Source: Roseiarcus sp963829505
GTDB taxonomy: Bacteria; Pseudomonadota; Alphaproteobacteria; Rhizobiales; Beijerinckiaceae
Assembly (NCBI GenBank): GCA_963829505.1
Contig: CAWHIL010000001.1
Coordinates: 620,001 to 684,000, forward strand
Direction: 5' to 3'
Length of the DNA stretch: 64,000 nucleotides
The notes under the pieces are model-generated. The model made no database searches, was not told the origin of the DNA, and saw only the letters and a program-made list of their open reading frames with translations. This document shows positions 28,729-37,570 of this stretch, in pieces. Position numbers and translations under genes: made by a program. Every line of letters starts with the position of its first letter. The stretch's first letter is position 1.

Positions 28729-29036
28729 ATGTGCATTCTCGTGGTTGAGGTTGACTAGCCGCTATGGCGCCCCTGGAATACGGGAAGATCTCGGCTGCGC
28801 CGATGTCATGGCGGCGAGAGGCGAAAGGGCTTTCCGAATTCCTTGGCTCCGCCAGCATCGACGCGGCCATTCTCAACGTCAATGTCGCCGGCGAACGCGT
28901 GTATACGGTCGAGCACGAATTCGTATACGCGGCCGCCTATGGCCCCGGCGGCTGGCCGTCGAGTATGGCGAACGTCCGGCGCTTTCGGACCGCGGGGGCC
29001 GATGCTTGCGGTGCAATTCAGGACACGGGCGCGTGA
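28729..29036 (+). pseudogene. Response-regulator receiver domain, broken copy
   Basis: Directly after the kinase stop (tga atg) the frame reads MCILVVEVD and then hits a stop, the start of a receiver domain. After a gap the sequence GLSEFLGSASIDAAILNVNV, then GERVYTVEHEFVYAA, appears in another frame, matching the receiver's phosphorylation-site strand (usually AILDVNLGGERVYPVAD). The Asp expected at that strand reads Asn. The remainder degenerates. The intact paralogue 100 bases downstream has the same layout (DVAIVDANLGGVLAYPVADA), so a tandem pair of receivers seems to have lost its first member. Confidence 0.65.
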
Positions 29037-29142
29037 AAAGCGCGCAGCCGGCAGCGCCAATAATTTGCCATGACCCTCAGGCGGGACGCGGTTGTGGGAC
29101 GACCCTCATGTCCGCCTTTGGTCGCCGACTTTGGCGTGCCAC

Positions 29143-29538
29143 ATGAAGGCCTCGGTACTGCGCGATCGACGCGTCCTCGTCGTCGAGGACGAATACATGG
29201 TCGCCTTGAGCCTAAGCGATTGTCTCCGCGCGGTGGGTCTCGTTGTCCTGGGGCCGGCGCCGTCTGTCGATAAGGCGCTCGCAATCATCGAATCGGGCGC
29301 TGATATCGACGTCGCCATCGTCGACGCCAATCTCGGCGGCGTGCTGGCCTATCCGGTCGCGGACGCCCTTGTTGCGCGAAAAATTCCGTTTGTCTTCTCC
29401 ACCGGCTACAGAGGGGATGTTCTCGGTCCCCGCTATCCGCAGATCCAGAACTGTTCCAAGCCGTACGATCTAGAGAATATGATAGACGCGCTGGCGGCCG
29501 CGGTCTCGCGCCGAACGGATTCGACGCCGAGCAAATGA
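29143..29538 (+). CDS. Single-domain response regulator
   Basis: A stand-alone receiver of 131 residues. VLVVEDEYMVAL supplies the acidic pair, DVAIVDANLGG the phosphoacceptor Asp, PFVFSTGY the Thr/Ser position and NCSKPYDLENM the conserved Lys. There is no output domain, as usual for partners of HWE kinases, which often act as phosphate relays or sinks in general stress signalling. ATG 29143 gives MKASVLRDRRVLVVEDE; a longer start at 29092 adds unlikely sequence. It lies 415 bases after the kinase gene with the broken receiver between, and is its probable partner. Confidence 0.88.
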   Translation: MKASVLRDRRVLVVEDEYMVALSLSDCLRAVGLVVLGPAPSVDKALAIIESGADIDVAIVDANLGGVLAYPVADALVARKIPFVFSTGYRGDVLGPRYPQIQNCSKPYDLENMIDALAAAVSRRTDSTPSK

Positions 29539-29623
29539 TCGCTCGCAAAAATCCAGGATCGCGGATGCAGCCTCTGTAAGGCGTGAGACATGCTATAGTT
29601 CGCGAAGCATGGACGGTGGCGGA

Positions 29624-29830
29624 ATGTCGAAAGAGTTCGACTTTTCAGTGTACCTTGACGATGAAATTGCTCGCCACGAACGACTTCTGAAGTCGGCCCG
29701 GCGCGCCGCGAGTGTTCCGGTCTCGAACGAGTTTAACAACAGTGAAATCGTTGGTCTTATCGAGCGTCATCTCAATGAACTGAAGGGGCTACGCGCCCAG
29801 CAGGAAAGGCGACATGCTTCGCCGACCTAG
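29624..29830 (+). CDS. Small hypothetical protein, 68 residues
   Basis: ATG 29624 follows a ggtggcgga stretch. MSKEFDFSVYLDDEIARHER begins a mostly helical protein with charged heptads (LLKSARRAASVPVSNEFNNS, IVGLIERHLNELKGLRAQQE), consistent with a short coiled coil. Not a recognised family. Its location after the response regulator gives no functional clue. Confidence 0.55.
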   Translation: MSKEFDFSVYLDDEIARHERLLKSARRAASVPVSNEFNNSEIVGLIERHLNELKGLRAQQERRHASPT

Positions 29831-30371
29831 AGCGGGCTGCGAAAAGTGGGAAGCGGTTTTTCTCAGGAGAGCCCGCGTTTTCCAGGAATCTAGCCAGAGA
29901 CGCGCCCCCGGTAGCTTCGCACAATTGACCGCGGGGGCCCTGCTGTGAAAGGGGTGCGCGCCGCCACGCATGAAAGCCCATGGATCGAGCTGTTCGCGGA
30001 CGAACTCGGGACTGTTGCCGACGCGAATGCTCTTCGAGCGCCGGATCCGCGAGCTTGAAGGAGGGGGCACGCGCCGCCATGTAGCTGAGAATTTGATGCA
30101 GGGATTCGCGCGGGAGGGCGTGCGACAAAGAGCCGCATAAGTAATTGCCCTCGATTGCTGTTTCTGGGGGGTACGGGCATTGTCCGCGTGCGGCGCCTGT
30201 TGAAGAAAGGCAGATTCCCCAAGGGTTTCTCCCGGAGGTTTCTGCGGAAGTTTTGACCGGTGTCGCACCTCTCGGTTCTCGAGTGATACGCGAGCCAGGA
30301 ACCGATGGCGCGCGGATCGAGTTCGTGGCCAACCTGACTGCCGGAGCTTGAGCGAGCAAGGGAATCGGATC
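29831..30371. other. Intergenic region, mostly without recognisable genes
   Basis: At 29838-29866 there is a copy of the gcgaaaagtggg-type palindromic motif also present at about 60645. The rest has long frames on the minus strand that look like shadows (Arg, Ser and Pro rich, without domain structure). No RNA gene is evident. Confidence 0.45.
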
Positions 30372-30551
30372 ATGCCGAAGGTATCCCCGTTCCACTCAAT
30401 CAATGTCGGCGACAAGTCGACGACAAATCGCCACCACGACAATAGCGCCTGCGTTCCAAGTAAAGACATTCCGATCAACGATCGCCGAAACGGGACCGGT
30501 GGATACCGTCTATGCGACGATTGCGCCTTGCTGGCGCGGCAGGGAAAATAG
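30372..30551 (+). CDS. Small Cys/His protein (possible zinc ribbon)
   Basis: A 59-residue protein: MPKVSPFHSINVGDKSTTNR, then HHDNSACVPSKDIPINDRRN, then GTGGYRLCDDCALLARQGK. The spacing HH...C...C-x-x-C looks like a small metal-binding site, and the GYRLCDDC ending is typical of a recurrent family of short proteins in Rhizobiales whose role is not known to me. The upstream frame continues to 30348, but ATG 30372 matches the family start. Confidence 0.7.
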   Translation: MPKVSPFHSINVGDKSTTNRHHDNSACVPSKDIPINDRRNGTGGYRLCDDCALLARQGK

Positions 30552-30691
30552 AACCCGATATTTTCACCGAGACCACCCCGTGCTCGTCATCGAACGAGGC
30601 AGATGAGATCGTCTCAGCAGCCTCGTTGAATGCGTTGCCGGTGACCGCATGCGCGTGGACCGTCGCCAAGGCTCGAACCCATCGCGGCGCC

Positions 30692-30695
30692 CTAA
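30692..30695. repeat. Target-site duplication, left copy (ctaa)
   Basis: ctaa immediately precedes the left inverted repeat of the IS and is repeated at 32019-32022 just after the right end. A 4-bp duplication fits the IS5 family. Confidence 0.75.
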
Positions 30696-32018
30696 CAGGC
30701 TGCTGAAGAAGTCACTGCGTTTCCGCAGGTAGGTGGTCATGCGTGAGATTTTTGGCCTGGGAGCGGTTTTCGGCGGCTATTGGGGGGTGGAATCGAGCCA
30801 TTTCCTCCTCCTTTCACGCTTCAAGACACACTTCGCCCCTGGGAGCCAGAAGCTTGGGCAGGCGAACGAGGTTGTAGGCGGCGATGGCGAAGACGAAGAC
30901 GGCGCGCACCTTTGCCAGCCCGCGCACTTTCACTTGGGCGAGCCCGCCCACCGTCTTCGTCCAGCCGAAGCTTTCCTCGATGCGCTTGCGTAGCCGCTGG
31001 CTGATCGCATAGGCGAGGCTCGCCGCGACCTCGGGCGGAACGGCGGTCTTGCGCTTGACGCCGTTCTTGCTGACCGTCCCGTTGATCGCCACGTGCGGCT
31101 CGATCCCGCGCGCCTTCAGCCCTTCGACGAAGGCCTCGGCGTCATAGTTCTTGTCGGCGCCGAGCGTTGCGCCTTCAGGCAGCCGCTCGCTCAAACGCGC
31201 CGCCGCCTCCCGTTCGGCGGTTCCCGTCGCCAGAGTCGCCACGGCGGCAACCACGAGCCCGTTGCAATTCTCCATCAGCGCATGGCCGAGATAGGCAAGA
31301 CGGCTTTCCTGGCCGTCGCCCTTCTTGAACAGGCGCGCGTCCTCGTCCGTCGTCGAGGCGTGCGTCTCGTTCGACCGCTTCGTCTTGCGAAAATCCGCTT
31401 CGCCATTGCGGCCCGGCGCAGGCGGCTCGCCCGAGCCGTCCTTCGGCCGAAAGCTCTTCATCGACGCCCAGGCCTTGAGCAGGGTTCCGTCGACGGAAAA
31501 ATGCTCCGCGCTCAGAAGCCCCTTCACCTCCGGCAGGGCGATGAGCGAAGCCAGAAACCCTTGCGCGACCTCCTGCGTCAGCAGGCGGTCGCGGTTCTTG
31601 GAGAAGGTCGAGGCGTCGAACACCCTCTCGTCCATCGACAGCCCGACGAACCAGCGAAACAGCATGTCGAACTCGATCCGCTCCACCAATTGCCGCTCAG
31701 AGCGGATCGAATAGAGAAGCTGCAGAAGCGTCGCCCGCAACAGCCGCTCCGGCGGAACGGACGGGCGCCCGAACCTGACGTAAAGCGCCGAAAACGACCC
31801 GTCGAGTTCCGCCAGCGTCGCGTCGGTCAGCCGCCGCATCGCGCGCAACGGATGCTTCGCCGGGATCCGCGTCTCGATGTCGACGTAAGAAAACATCGCC
31901 CCGCTCGTCCGGTCCTCGCCCCGCATCGACCCCTCGCGATTCGCGTCGCCACCATCGAGAGAATCATGCGAAAACGAGAAACGCCAGCGCCTTCTCAGGC
32001 GACTTTTTCAGCAGCCTG
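30696..32018 (-). mobile_element. IS5-family insertion sequence, 1323 bp, apparently intact
   Basis: The ends form inverted repeats: left caggctgctgaagaagtc (30696-30713) and right, read inward, caggctgctgaaaaagtc, one mismatch in 18. The 4-bp flanks ctaa are identical on both sides. One transposase gene on the minus strand fills the element, leaving about 120 bases at its 3' side and 90 at its 5' side. The intact frame and matching duplication point to a recent insertion. Interrupted host sequence is unclear. Confidence 0.9.
30814..31926 (-). CDS. IS5-family DDE transposase
   Basis: A 370-residue transposase. An N-terminal DUF772-type domain (RLTDATLAELDGSFSALYVR, then RPSVPPERLLRATLLQLLYS and RQLVERIEFDMLFRWFVGLS) precedes the DDE core: Asp in HFSVDGTLLKAWASMKSF, Asp in LGADKNYDAEAFVEGLKARG, and Glu in RKRIEESFGWTKTVGGL. 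The last phrase is diagnostic of this IS5 branch. Full length, with no break. It spans the intact IS element with matching terminal repeats. Confidence 0.93.
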   Translation of the reverse strand: MRGEDRTSGAMFSYVDIETRIPAKHPLRAMRRLTDATLAELDGSFSALYVRFGRPSVPPERLLRATLLQLLYSIRSERQLVERIEFDMLFRWFVGLSMDERVFDASTFSKNRDRLLTQEVAQGFLASLIALPEVKGLLSAEHFSVDGTLLKAWASMKSFRPKDGSGEPPAPGRNGEADFRKTKRSNETHASTTDEDARLFKKGDGQESRLAYLGHALMENCNGLVVAAVATLATGTAEREAAARLSERLPEGATLGADKNYDAEAFVEGLKARGIEPHVAINGTVSKNGVKRKTAVPPEVAASLAYAISQRLRKRIEESFGWTKTVGGLAQVKVRGLAKVRAVFVFAIAAYNLVRLPKLLAPRGEVCLEA

Positions 32019-32170
32019 CTAAAGGACGAGGCGAGACTTAAGCGTCCGGGTCGACGCCGCGTCGATCTAAGACGACGACAGCGACGAATTGATCGCGCTC
32101 TGACTTCTCCGCGACCTTGTCGCCCTCGATCGTGGCGAAGTCGAAGCGCGCCGGGCGCACTGCGCAAAAA

Positions 32171-32192
32171 GGGGCGGCCCCTTGGCCGCCCC
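32171..32192 (-). terminator. Rho-independent terminator
   Basis: On the minus strand a 9-bp GC stem (ggggcggcc / ggccgcccc) with a 4-base loop is followed by TTTTT. It begins about 33 bases after the stop of the gene ending at 32226, where a terminator would be expected. Confidence 0.75.
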
Positions 32193-32225
32193 ATCTCGTC
32201 TCTGCCGTGTGCGATCAGGACCGCG

Positions 32226-32487
32226 CTACTTGCCGCTCTCAATCTCCACGTACACCTCGAGCGGCTGAAGGACCGTATGGGCCTTCATTGCGGCGGCCGC
32301 TTCCTCCGAGGTCATCAGCGCCTGCGCCTTCGCCATGTCGACGTCCTCTGCGACGATCGCCACGCGGTCCACGCCGTCCTGCCTGTAGATGCGGTACCCC
32401 GAGCAACACTGGGCGAAGAGCCTCTCGCGCTCGGCCCCGCCCTTGAGCCACGCTTCCAATGTTTCCTACGCCGTGGGTCAAAATCAT
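32226..32487 (-). pseudogene. Small protein with an apparent frameshift near its start
   Basis: The main frame encodes EAWLKGGAERERLFAQCCSG, YRIYRQDGVDRVAIVAEDVD, MAKAQALMTSEEAAAAMKAH and ends LEVYVEIESGK, a compact alpha/beta protein of about 77 residues. It has only a TTG to start at 32459. Just upstream, a different frame gives an ATG at 32487 with MILTHGV, which would join naturally to the main frame (HGV...LEAWLK) if a one- or two-base shift near 32465 were corrected. So it is either a slightly damaged gene or a sequencing error. A strong terminator follows it, which supports real expression. Family unknown to me. Confidence 0.5.
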
Positions 32488-32998
32488 TCTGGCCAATCCA
32501 TTCCTCCCATTCTGAGTCGCCGCGGGCCGCACACGTTCGCTATGGCCGGTACCTTCGTGAGCGTTCCGAATTCGGCGGCGCGACTTACGATCTTCTGAAA
32601 CGCCTCCGACATGCCGACGCGATCAATTCGCTCGCCGAGGTCGACGAGGGAGCTGGCGTAGTAGCCAACATGACGAACTTGCGTCAGATTGTTAACACCC
32701 ACAAGACGTCAAATCGCTAGCATCGTTAAGAGGACCGCCGTGGCTTCCTGGAGGATCGGGCGACGATGACGTTGGCCTTCATTGTTAGAAGGCCAAACAG
32801 TTGATGCTGGCCCCGGCCGGGCGCGCTCTTGGCGCTCCGACGCACGCCTCTTAGGAGGTCCGTAGGCGCCGCAAACCGCGAATGAATGAAACCATCGGTC
32901 GTCGAGCTGATTGACGCGGGCGCGCCGGCCGCCGAGATCGGGCGGAACGTCGGCTCTCGGCGAAGACGACCGCGACTTCGGCGCGCCTCGCGCTACCG

Positions 32999-33274
32999 CT
33001 ATCGGAAATCGGCCGCAGACAGTCCGTAGGAGGCGAGAGGATTGTTTGAATACGCCTCACGGGCCACGTCGTGGATTGAGTCCAGCAACCGGTCAAAGGC
33101 CGCAAGGCAGTTTGCTTCGGACATTTCGAGCCCCGTTCCGTCATCGAGCGCGCCAGCGTTAACGAGAAACCGAATCTCGAAAATGCCATCGTGGCCGACG
33201 AAGCTGACGCCGTTGCGCGCCGCGTCGAAGATGCGGGTCGGGTTCGGAAAATTCAGTCTCGTCGCGACCCTCAC
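32999..33274 (-). CDS. DUF1488 family protein
   Basis: A 91-residue protein from GTG 33274. The central RIFDAARNGVSFVGHDGIFE then IRFLVNAGALDDGTG is the DUF1488 signature, with the C-terminal NCLAAFDRLLDSIHDVARE helix. The role is unknown. The GTG overlaps the stop of the upstream gene (GTGA), so the two are translationally coupled. Confidence 0.8.
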   Translation of the reverse strand: MRVATRLNFPNPTRIFDAARNGVSFVGHDGIFEIRFLVNAGALDDGTGLEMSEANCLAAFDRLLDSIHDVAREAYSNNPLASYGLSAADFR

Positions 33275-33564
33275 GAATTTGGCAAGCGACGCGAGGAACG
33301 CTCGGCGCATTGTCGGTCCTGTTCTCGAACGACCTCATGACGGTTCAGCGCCAACATCTTGTCGGTGGCCTTCGAGCGGGTAAGACCGGTCATCGTGATG
33401 CCGCCGATATTTGCGGGCACGCCCGTGAACACGTGATAGACCGTCCACGATCGATCTCCTTCGACCCTTCGCCCGTAGTCCGAGCCGGTCGACAGCGCCT
33501 CGTTGTCATTTTCGAAATGGTCAATCGCGGTTGCTCGCCCTCCGAATGTAATGCGGTCGTTCAT
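33271..33564 (-). CDS. Small hypothetical protein coupled to DUF1488 gene
   Basis: ATG 33564 has an aaagga ribosome site 8 bases upstream. The 97-residue product MNDRITFGGRATAIDHFEND continues with WTVYHVFTGVPANIGGITMT and GLTRSKATDKMLALNRHEVV, and ends basic. It looks like a small alpha/beta protein and has no signal peptide. I do not recognise the family. Its stop overlaps the GTG start of the DUF1488 gene. Confidence 0.65.
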   Translation of the reverse strand: MNDRITFGGRATAIDHFENDNEALSTGSDYGRRVEGDRSWTVYHVFTGVPANIGGITMTGLTRSKATDKMLALNRHEVVREQDRQCAERSSRRLPNS

Positions 33565-33986
33565 TTGCGGGTCCTTTGGTTCCAGGGGCTGCCTTGCGAT
33601 CAGTTATGAAAATCGCGTCGGGCTGCAAAGGCCCCGCCGCCGCAGAGCATTCGCCGCACCGAATTCAGGCACGACGTAAGCAGATAGTGAAGGGATGATC
33701 ACATTCGGGGTAGCGGCGGGGCGGAGGAAAAAGTCTATCCCTGACGCCTCACGCCAAGTCTTCCAGATCATCGAGCAACGTATCTGCGCTTCAATTGGGG
33801 TTTCAGCAAGTCATTAGGAGACGCAGGCAGCGACGGCTATTTCCGCCCAGGCAGGGCGCTACGAGAAGCGTTCGCGTTAAAACCTGACGAGCGTTCGCCG
33901 AGCCGACAACAATCGCCGCTGCTTGTGCAGACAGCGAAATACGCTGACTGCTTGGCGACCAGTTCTCTGGAATCTTTCCACAAGCC
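33565..33986. other. Intergenic region with no recognised feature
   Basis: About 420 bases between the small gene pair and the 3' end of the third sulfatase. No supported gene, RNA or strong hairpin is seen; short frames here look random. Confidence 0.5.
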
Positions 33987-36359
33987 TCATTGAGTTCCGA
34001 GGGCGAGCTGCAGTCGCTGTTCGGGCGTAATGAGGTGATCGAGGTTCACGGCGTCCTCGCCGAGGTCGATCTCGACCCAACTCACCTCGCCGCTGAACTT
34101 CTTTGGCGTCGGGTAGTCGAAGGTGACCGGCGAGCCGAATTCGTCGCCGACGTCGCAGGTCTCGTCGGCCGAGAACACCATGGGCTCCGTCATGTCGACC
34201 CGTCCTTCGCCGACTTTCCCGCCGTCGAGGTAGAGGGTCACAGCGCCGCCCTTTGCGAGGCCGCCGCCGTCATACTTGAACTCCATCCGAACCTGATGCG
34301 TGCCTGGCGGTATCGCCGAGGCGCCCTCGATCGTGTAGCGGTTCACGCCATAGAAGTTGTAGCAATATTTCAGCTTGCCGCCCTTGGCGTAGAGGCTCCA
34401 GCCGCCGATGATTCCGCCGAGGGCGACGATGACGCCCTCGGCCCCCGTCTGGGGAACGATGACCTCGGCCGTCAGGGCGTGCGACTTGTTCTTGGTGTTG
34501 ACGATCGAGCTTTCGGTCAGCCGGCCCATGCCGCGGAACAGGATCTGGCGGTTTCCCTTGATCAACTGCGGCCGGCCGGCGAGGTCAGGGTTGGCGCGCT
34601 CGGCGAACCGATCGTCGAGCGGCAGAACGTTGTACTTGACCGCCTCGATCAGCCACAGCCGCTGGAGGGCGTGCAGCTTGTCCGGATGCTCCTTCGCGAG
34701 GTTCTTCGACTGCGTCCAGTCCGTCGTTGTGTCGTAAAGCTCCCAGTTGTCGTCGTCGAAGGCGGGGAGCTTGACCTGCCCTGTCTCCCACGGCGTCCTG
34801 TGCCGGGTCACCGCGGTCCAGCCCTTGTGGTAGATGCCACGATTGCCCGCCATCTCGAAATACTGCGTCTCGCGCCGCTCGGCCGCTTTGGGGTCGTTGA
34901 AGGCGTACAGCATGCTGACGCCTTCGATCGGGCGCTGTTGCACGCCGTTGACGAAGACCGGCTCGGGCACGCCGGCCGCTTCCAGGACGGTCGGGGCGAC
35001 GTCGATGACGTGATGAAACTGGGTGCGGACCTCGCCCTTGCCCTTGATACCCTTCGGCCAGTGCACGATCGTTGCGTTGCGCGTGCCGCCGAAGTGCGAG
35101 GCGACCTGCTTGGTCCACTGGTAGGGCGCGCACATTGCGTGCGCCCAGGCGACCGCGTAGTGGTTGTAGGCTTCGGGGCCGCCGAGCTTGTCGAGCCGTT
35201 GCGTTAGGAATTCGGCGGTCTCCAAGTGCGGAAAGCCGGTCAGGGGCGCCATCTCGTTGAAACAGCCCTGCAGCGAGCCCTCTGCCGAGGCGCCATTGTC
35301 GCCGATGACCAGGTAGATCAGGGTGTCCTCGAGCACGCCCAGATCCCCGAGCGCGTCTATCAGCCGGCCGACGTGATGGTCAGTGTGCTCCAGAAAGCCG
35401 GCATAGACCTCCATCTGGCGGGCGAGCACCGGCTTCATTTCGGCGGCGATCGTGTCCCAGGCGGGGATCTCCGCATGGCGCGCAGTGAGCTGGCAATCCT
35501 CCGGAATGACGCCGAGCTGCTTCTGCCAGGCGAAGGTCTCCTCGCGCAACTTGTCCCAGCCGTGGTCGAATTTGCCCTTGTACTTGTCCGCCCATTCCTT
35601 CGGCACATGATGCGGCGCGTGCGTCGCGCCGGGCGCGAAATAGGTGAAGAACGGCTTGTCGGGCATCAACGCCTTCTGCTGCCGGATCCAGTTGATCGCC
35701 TTGGTCGTGAGGTCGTCGGTCAGGTGATAACCCTGTTCGGGCGTCGTCTCAGGCTCGATCGGCGTCGTGCCTTCGTAGAGGGCCGGGTAGTACTGGTTGG
35801 TCTCGCCGCCGATGAACCCGTAGAAATATTCGAACCCGCCGCCGCCGCTGGGCCAGGCGTCGAACGGACCCATGGGGCTCGTCTGCCAGACCGGCACTTC
35901 GTGGCATTTGCCGAACTGCGCGGTCGAGTAGCCGTTGAGCTTGAGGGTGCGCGCGAGCGGAGCGCAGGTGTTCGGCAGAATGGAGTTGTATCCCGGGGCG
36001 GAGGTCGCAATTTCCGTGATGCCGCCCATACCCACCGAATGATGATTGCGGCCGGTCAGCATCGCCTGACGGGTCGGCGAGCAGAGCGCCGTCGTGTGGA
36101 ACCGGGTGAACCGGAGCCCGTTCGCGCCAAGCTTTTCGAAGTTCGGGGTATGGCACGGACCGCCGAAAGCGCTGGAAGCGCCGTAGCCGACGTCGTCGAT
36201 GAGTACGACAAGGACATTCGGCGCGCCCGAGGGCGGGCGCAATTCCCGGATCGGCGGATATTTCGTGTCGGGGTCTTTGGCGTCGTAGGTCGTCAGCCCC
36301 ACGTGCGGCTGATCCGGAATGGGAAGAACGGTTCGCTGAAGCTTGTCTTGCGCGCCCAT
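33987..36359 (-). CDS. Large arylsulfatase without a signal peptide (module B)
   Basis: A 790-residue sulfatase paralogous to the one at 4898, with the same catalytic domain plus C-terminal beta-rich domain (VIVALGGIIGGWSLYAKGGK). LVVLIDDVGYGASSAFGG binds metal, and C93 in CSPTR is the formylglycine precursor. FGKCHEVPVWQTSPMGPFD replaces the usual GKWH, as in this subfamily. Start ATG 36359 follows a gggagg site; the frame extends 58 residues further upstream but that part is not protein-like. With this start there is no Sec or Tat signal, so the enzyme appears cytoplasmic, unlike its paralogue. It diverges from a Crp/Fnr gene. Confidence 0.93.
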   Translation of the reverse strand: MGAQDKLQRTVLPIPDQPHVGLTTYDAKDPDTKYPPIRELRPPSGAPNVLVVLIDDVGYGASSAFGGPCHTPNFEKLGANGLRFTRFHTTALCSPTRQAMLTGRNHHSVGMGGITEIATSAPGYNSILPNTCAPLARTLKLNGYSTAQFGKCHEVPVWQTSPMGPFDAWPSGGGGFEYFYGFIGGETNQYYPALYEGTTPIEPETTPEQGYHLTDDLTTKAINWIRQQKALMPDKPFFTYFAPGATHAPHHVPKEWADKYKGKFDHGWDKLREETFAWQKQLGVIPEDCQLTARHAEIPAWDTIAAEMKPVLARQMEVYAGFLEHTDHHVGRLIDALGDLGVLEDTLIYLVIGDNGASAEGSLQGCFNEMAPLTGFPHLETAEFLTQRLDKLGGPEAYNHYAVAWAHAMCAPYQWTKQVASHFGGTRNATIVHWPKGIKGKGEVRTQFHHVIDVAPTVLEAAGVPEPVFVNGVQQRPIEGVSMLYAFNDPKAAERRETQYFEMAGNRGIYHKGWTAVTRHRTPWETGQVKLPAFDDDNWELYDTTTDWTQSKNLAKEHPDKLHALQRLWLIEAVKYNVLPLDDRFAERANPDLAGRPQLIKGNRQILFRGMGRLTESSIVNTKNKSHALTAEVIVPQTGAEGVIVALGGIIGGWSLYAKGGKLKYCYNFYGVNRYTIEGASAIPPGTHQVRMEFKYDGGGLAKGGAVTLYLDGGKVGEGRVDMTEPMVFSADETCDVGDEFGSPVTFDYPTPKKFSGEVSWVEIDLGEDAVNLDHLITPEQRLQLALGTQ

Positions 36360-36769
36360 CGGATCGCCTCCCAAGTCGCTTGGACCCCGATATCGGTTCG
36401 TTTCGCTTAAGCCCGAGGGGTGCTCCGGGCACGCTACACAACAATTGCTCCGCGCGGCAACTGGCCTAACCTGGCCTGCGCAAACAATCTCCGACGTGCA
36501 GATCGGCTGCGCCGGGCGGCTTGCCGAATGCATGATGTCCGTTACTCTGCTGTCGTTCCCGCTCGTCCTGGATCGGCCGTGGAGACGCCAAGATTGCGCG
36601 CTTCACTTCCCGGCGAAATTGATCGTCTGATCTCGTCATTGACGCCTATCGGGCCAAACGCCGCGACCTCTTTTCTCAACGGACTCGCGCGGGAGAAGAA
36701 GTCCTTCCCGACCCAAACGGTCACGGCGGACGGCGGGCGATAGATGCGCCCGAAGAAACGCTGAGGCGC
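36360..36769. promoter_or_regulatory. Divergent promoter region between sulfatase and Crp/Fnr genes
   Basis: A 410-base region with no supported gene, between two divergently transcribed genes, so it must hold both promoters. I do not see a clean Crp-type or FNR-type palindrome by eye. The frame that runs through it from 36533 is only an extension of the sulfatase frame. Confidence 0.5.
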
Positions 36770-37472
36770 ATGGCCTCCCCCGCGAAGGCCGACGTCGAAG
36801 CCGCTGTGCTCAAGCGCGGCTGGCTGGCGCACCAGGCGCCGGACTTCCAGCGGACCGTCCTGCAACAAGCGCGGCTGGTCAGCTTGCGCGCCGACGAGTA
36901 CCTCTTTCATGCGGGCGATGCGACCGGCGGGATCTGCGGCGTCGTATCGGGCGGCGTCGGCGTACTCATTCCGGGGCTGGGGGCCGCGCTGCGCCTTGCG
37001 GGCGTCGTTCGCGCCGGCGTTTGGTTCGACCACGGCCCCATCATGACCGGGCGCGCGAGGCTGCTCAGCTTCCGCGCGACCGAGCCGTCGCTCGCGCTCC
37101 ACGTGCCGATTTCAGCCTTGCTGGAGATCGCCGCGTCCCAGCCGGCTCGCGCCCGGGCGGTCGGCTCCCTGTCTGATTTCACTATCGATATCGCGATCGC
37201 GGCGATCAGCGATCTCCTTATTCCCGCGTCGGACCGCCGCCTCGCGGCAGTGGCCCTGCGCGCATCGGGCGTCGACATGGACCATCCGACTGAGGCGTCG
37301 GTCCTGCTCGGGTTGCGCCAATCCGAACTCGCTGAGATGGCCAACCTTTCCGAACGCATGGTCAATCGCATCCTCAAGCGGTTCGAGGCGTCGGGGCTGG
37401 ATCGAGGCGGGGTATGGCGGCCTGACCCTCGCCCATCCGACGGCGCTGCGCGCGTTCGCCGCCGAGGACTGA
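36770..37472 (+). pseudogene. Crp/Fnr-family regulator (module B), C-terminal frameshift
   Basis: The N-terminal effector domain (about residues 10-120, with GDATGGICGVVSGGVGVLIP and RAGVWFDHGPIMTGRARLLS) and helix-turn-helix (LRQSELAEMANLSERMVNRI then LKRFEASG) are clear. After the GGGG run at 37393-37396 the frame continues to 37504 with an Arg/Pro-rich tail. Dropping one G gives SGWIEAGYGGLTLAHPTALR then AFAAED and a stop at 37470-37472, the expected wing and end. Only the last 28 or so residues differ, so the gene may be truly damaged or this may be a homopolymer error. It diverges from the third sulfatase, as the other Crp/Fnr gene does from its operon. Confidence 0.75.
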
Positions 37473-37570
37473 CCCGCGCGATTCCGCCATTTGTCGTAAT
37501 CTAGCACGACAGGCCGGTGGTATCGTCTCGAAAGCCTCCATCGGATGGCGAGGAAACGGGGAGGAATTTC

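Noticed and set aside
29772..30478. Two minus-strand frames of about 210-230 residues
   Set aside because: Arg, Pro and Ser-rich with no domain, overlapping in two frames and covering the repeat unit; treated as noise.
32484..32702. 72-residue minus-strand frame next to the small frameshifted gene
   Set aside because: It overlaps the start region of that gene and has no ribosome site or known motif.
33565..33986. Search for a tRNA gene near the integrase and in the larger gaps
   Set aside because: No cloverleaf or T-loop-like sequence was seen by eye; the integrase target is dusA instead.
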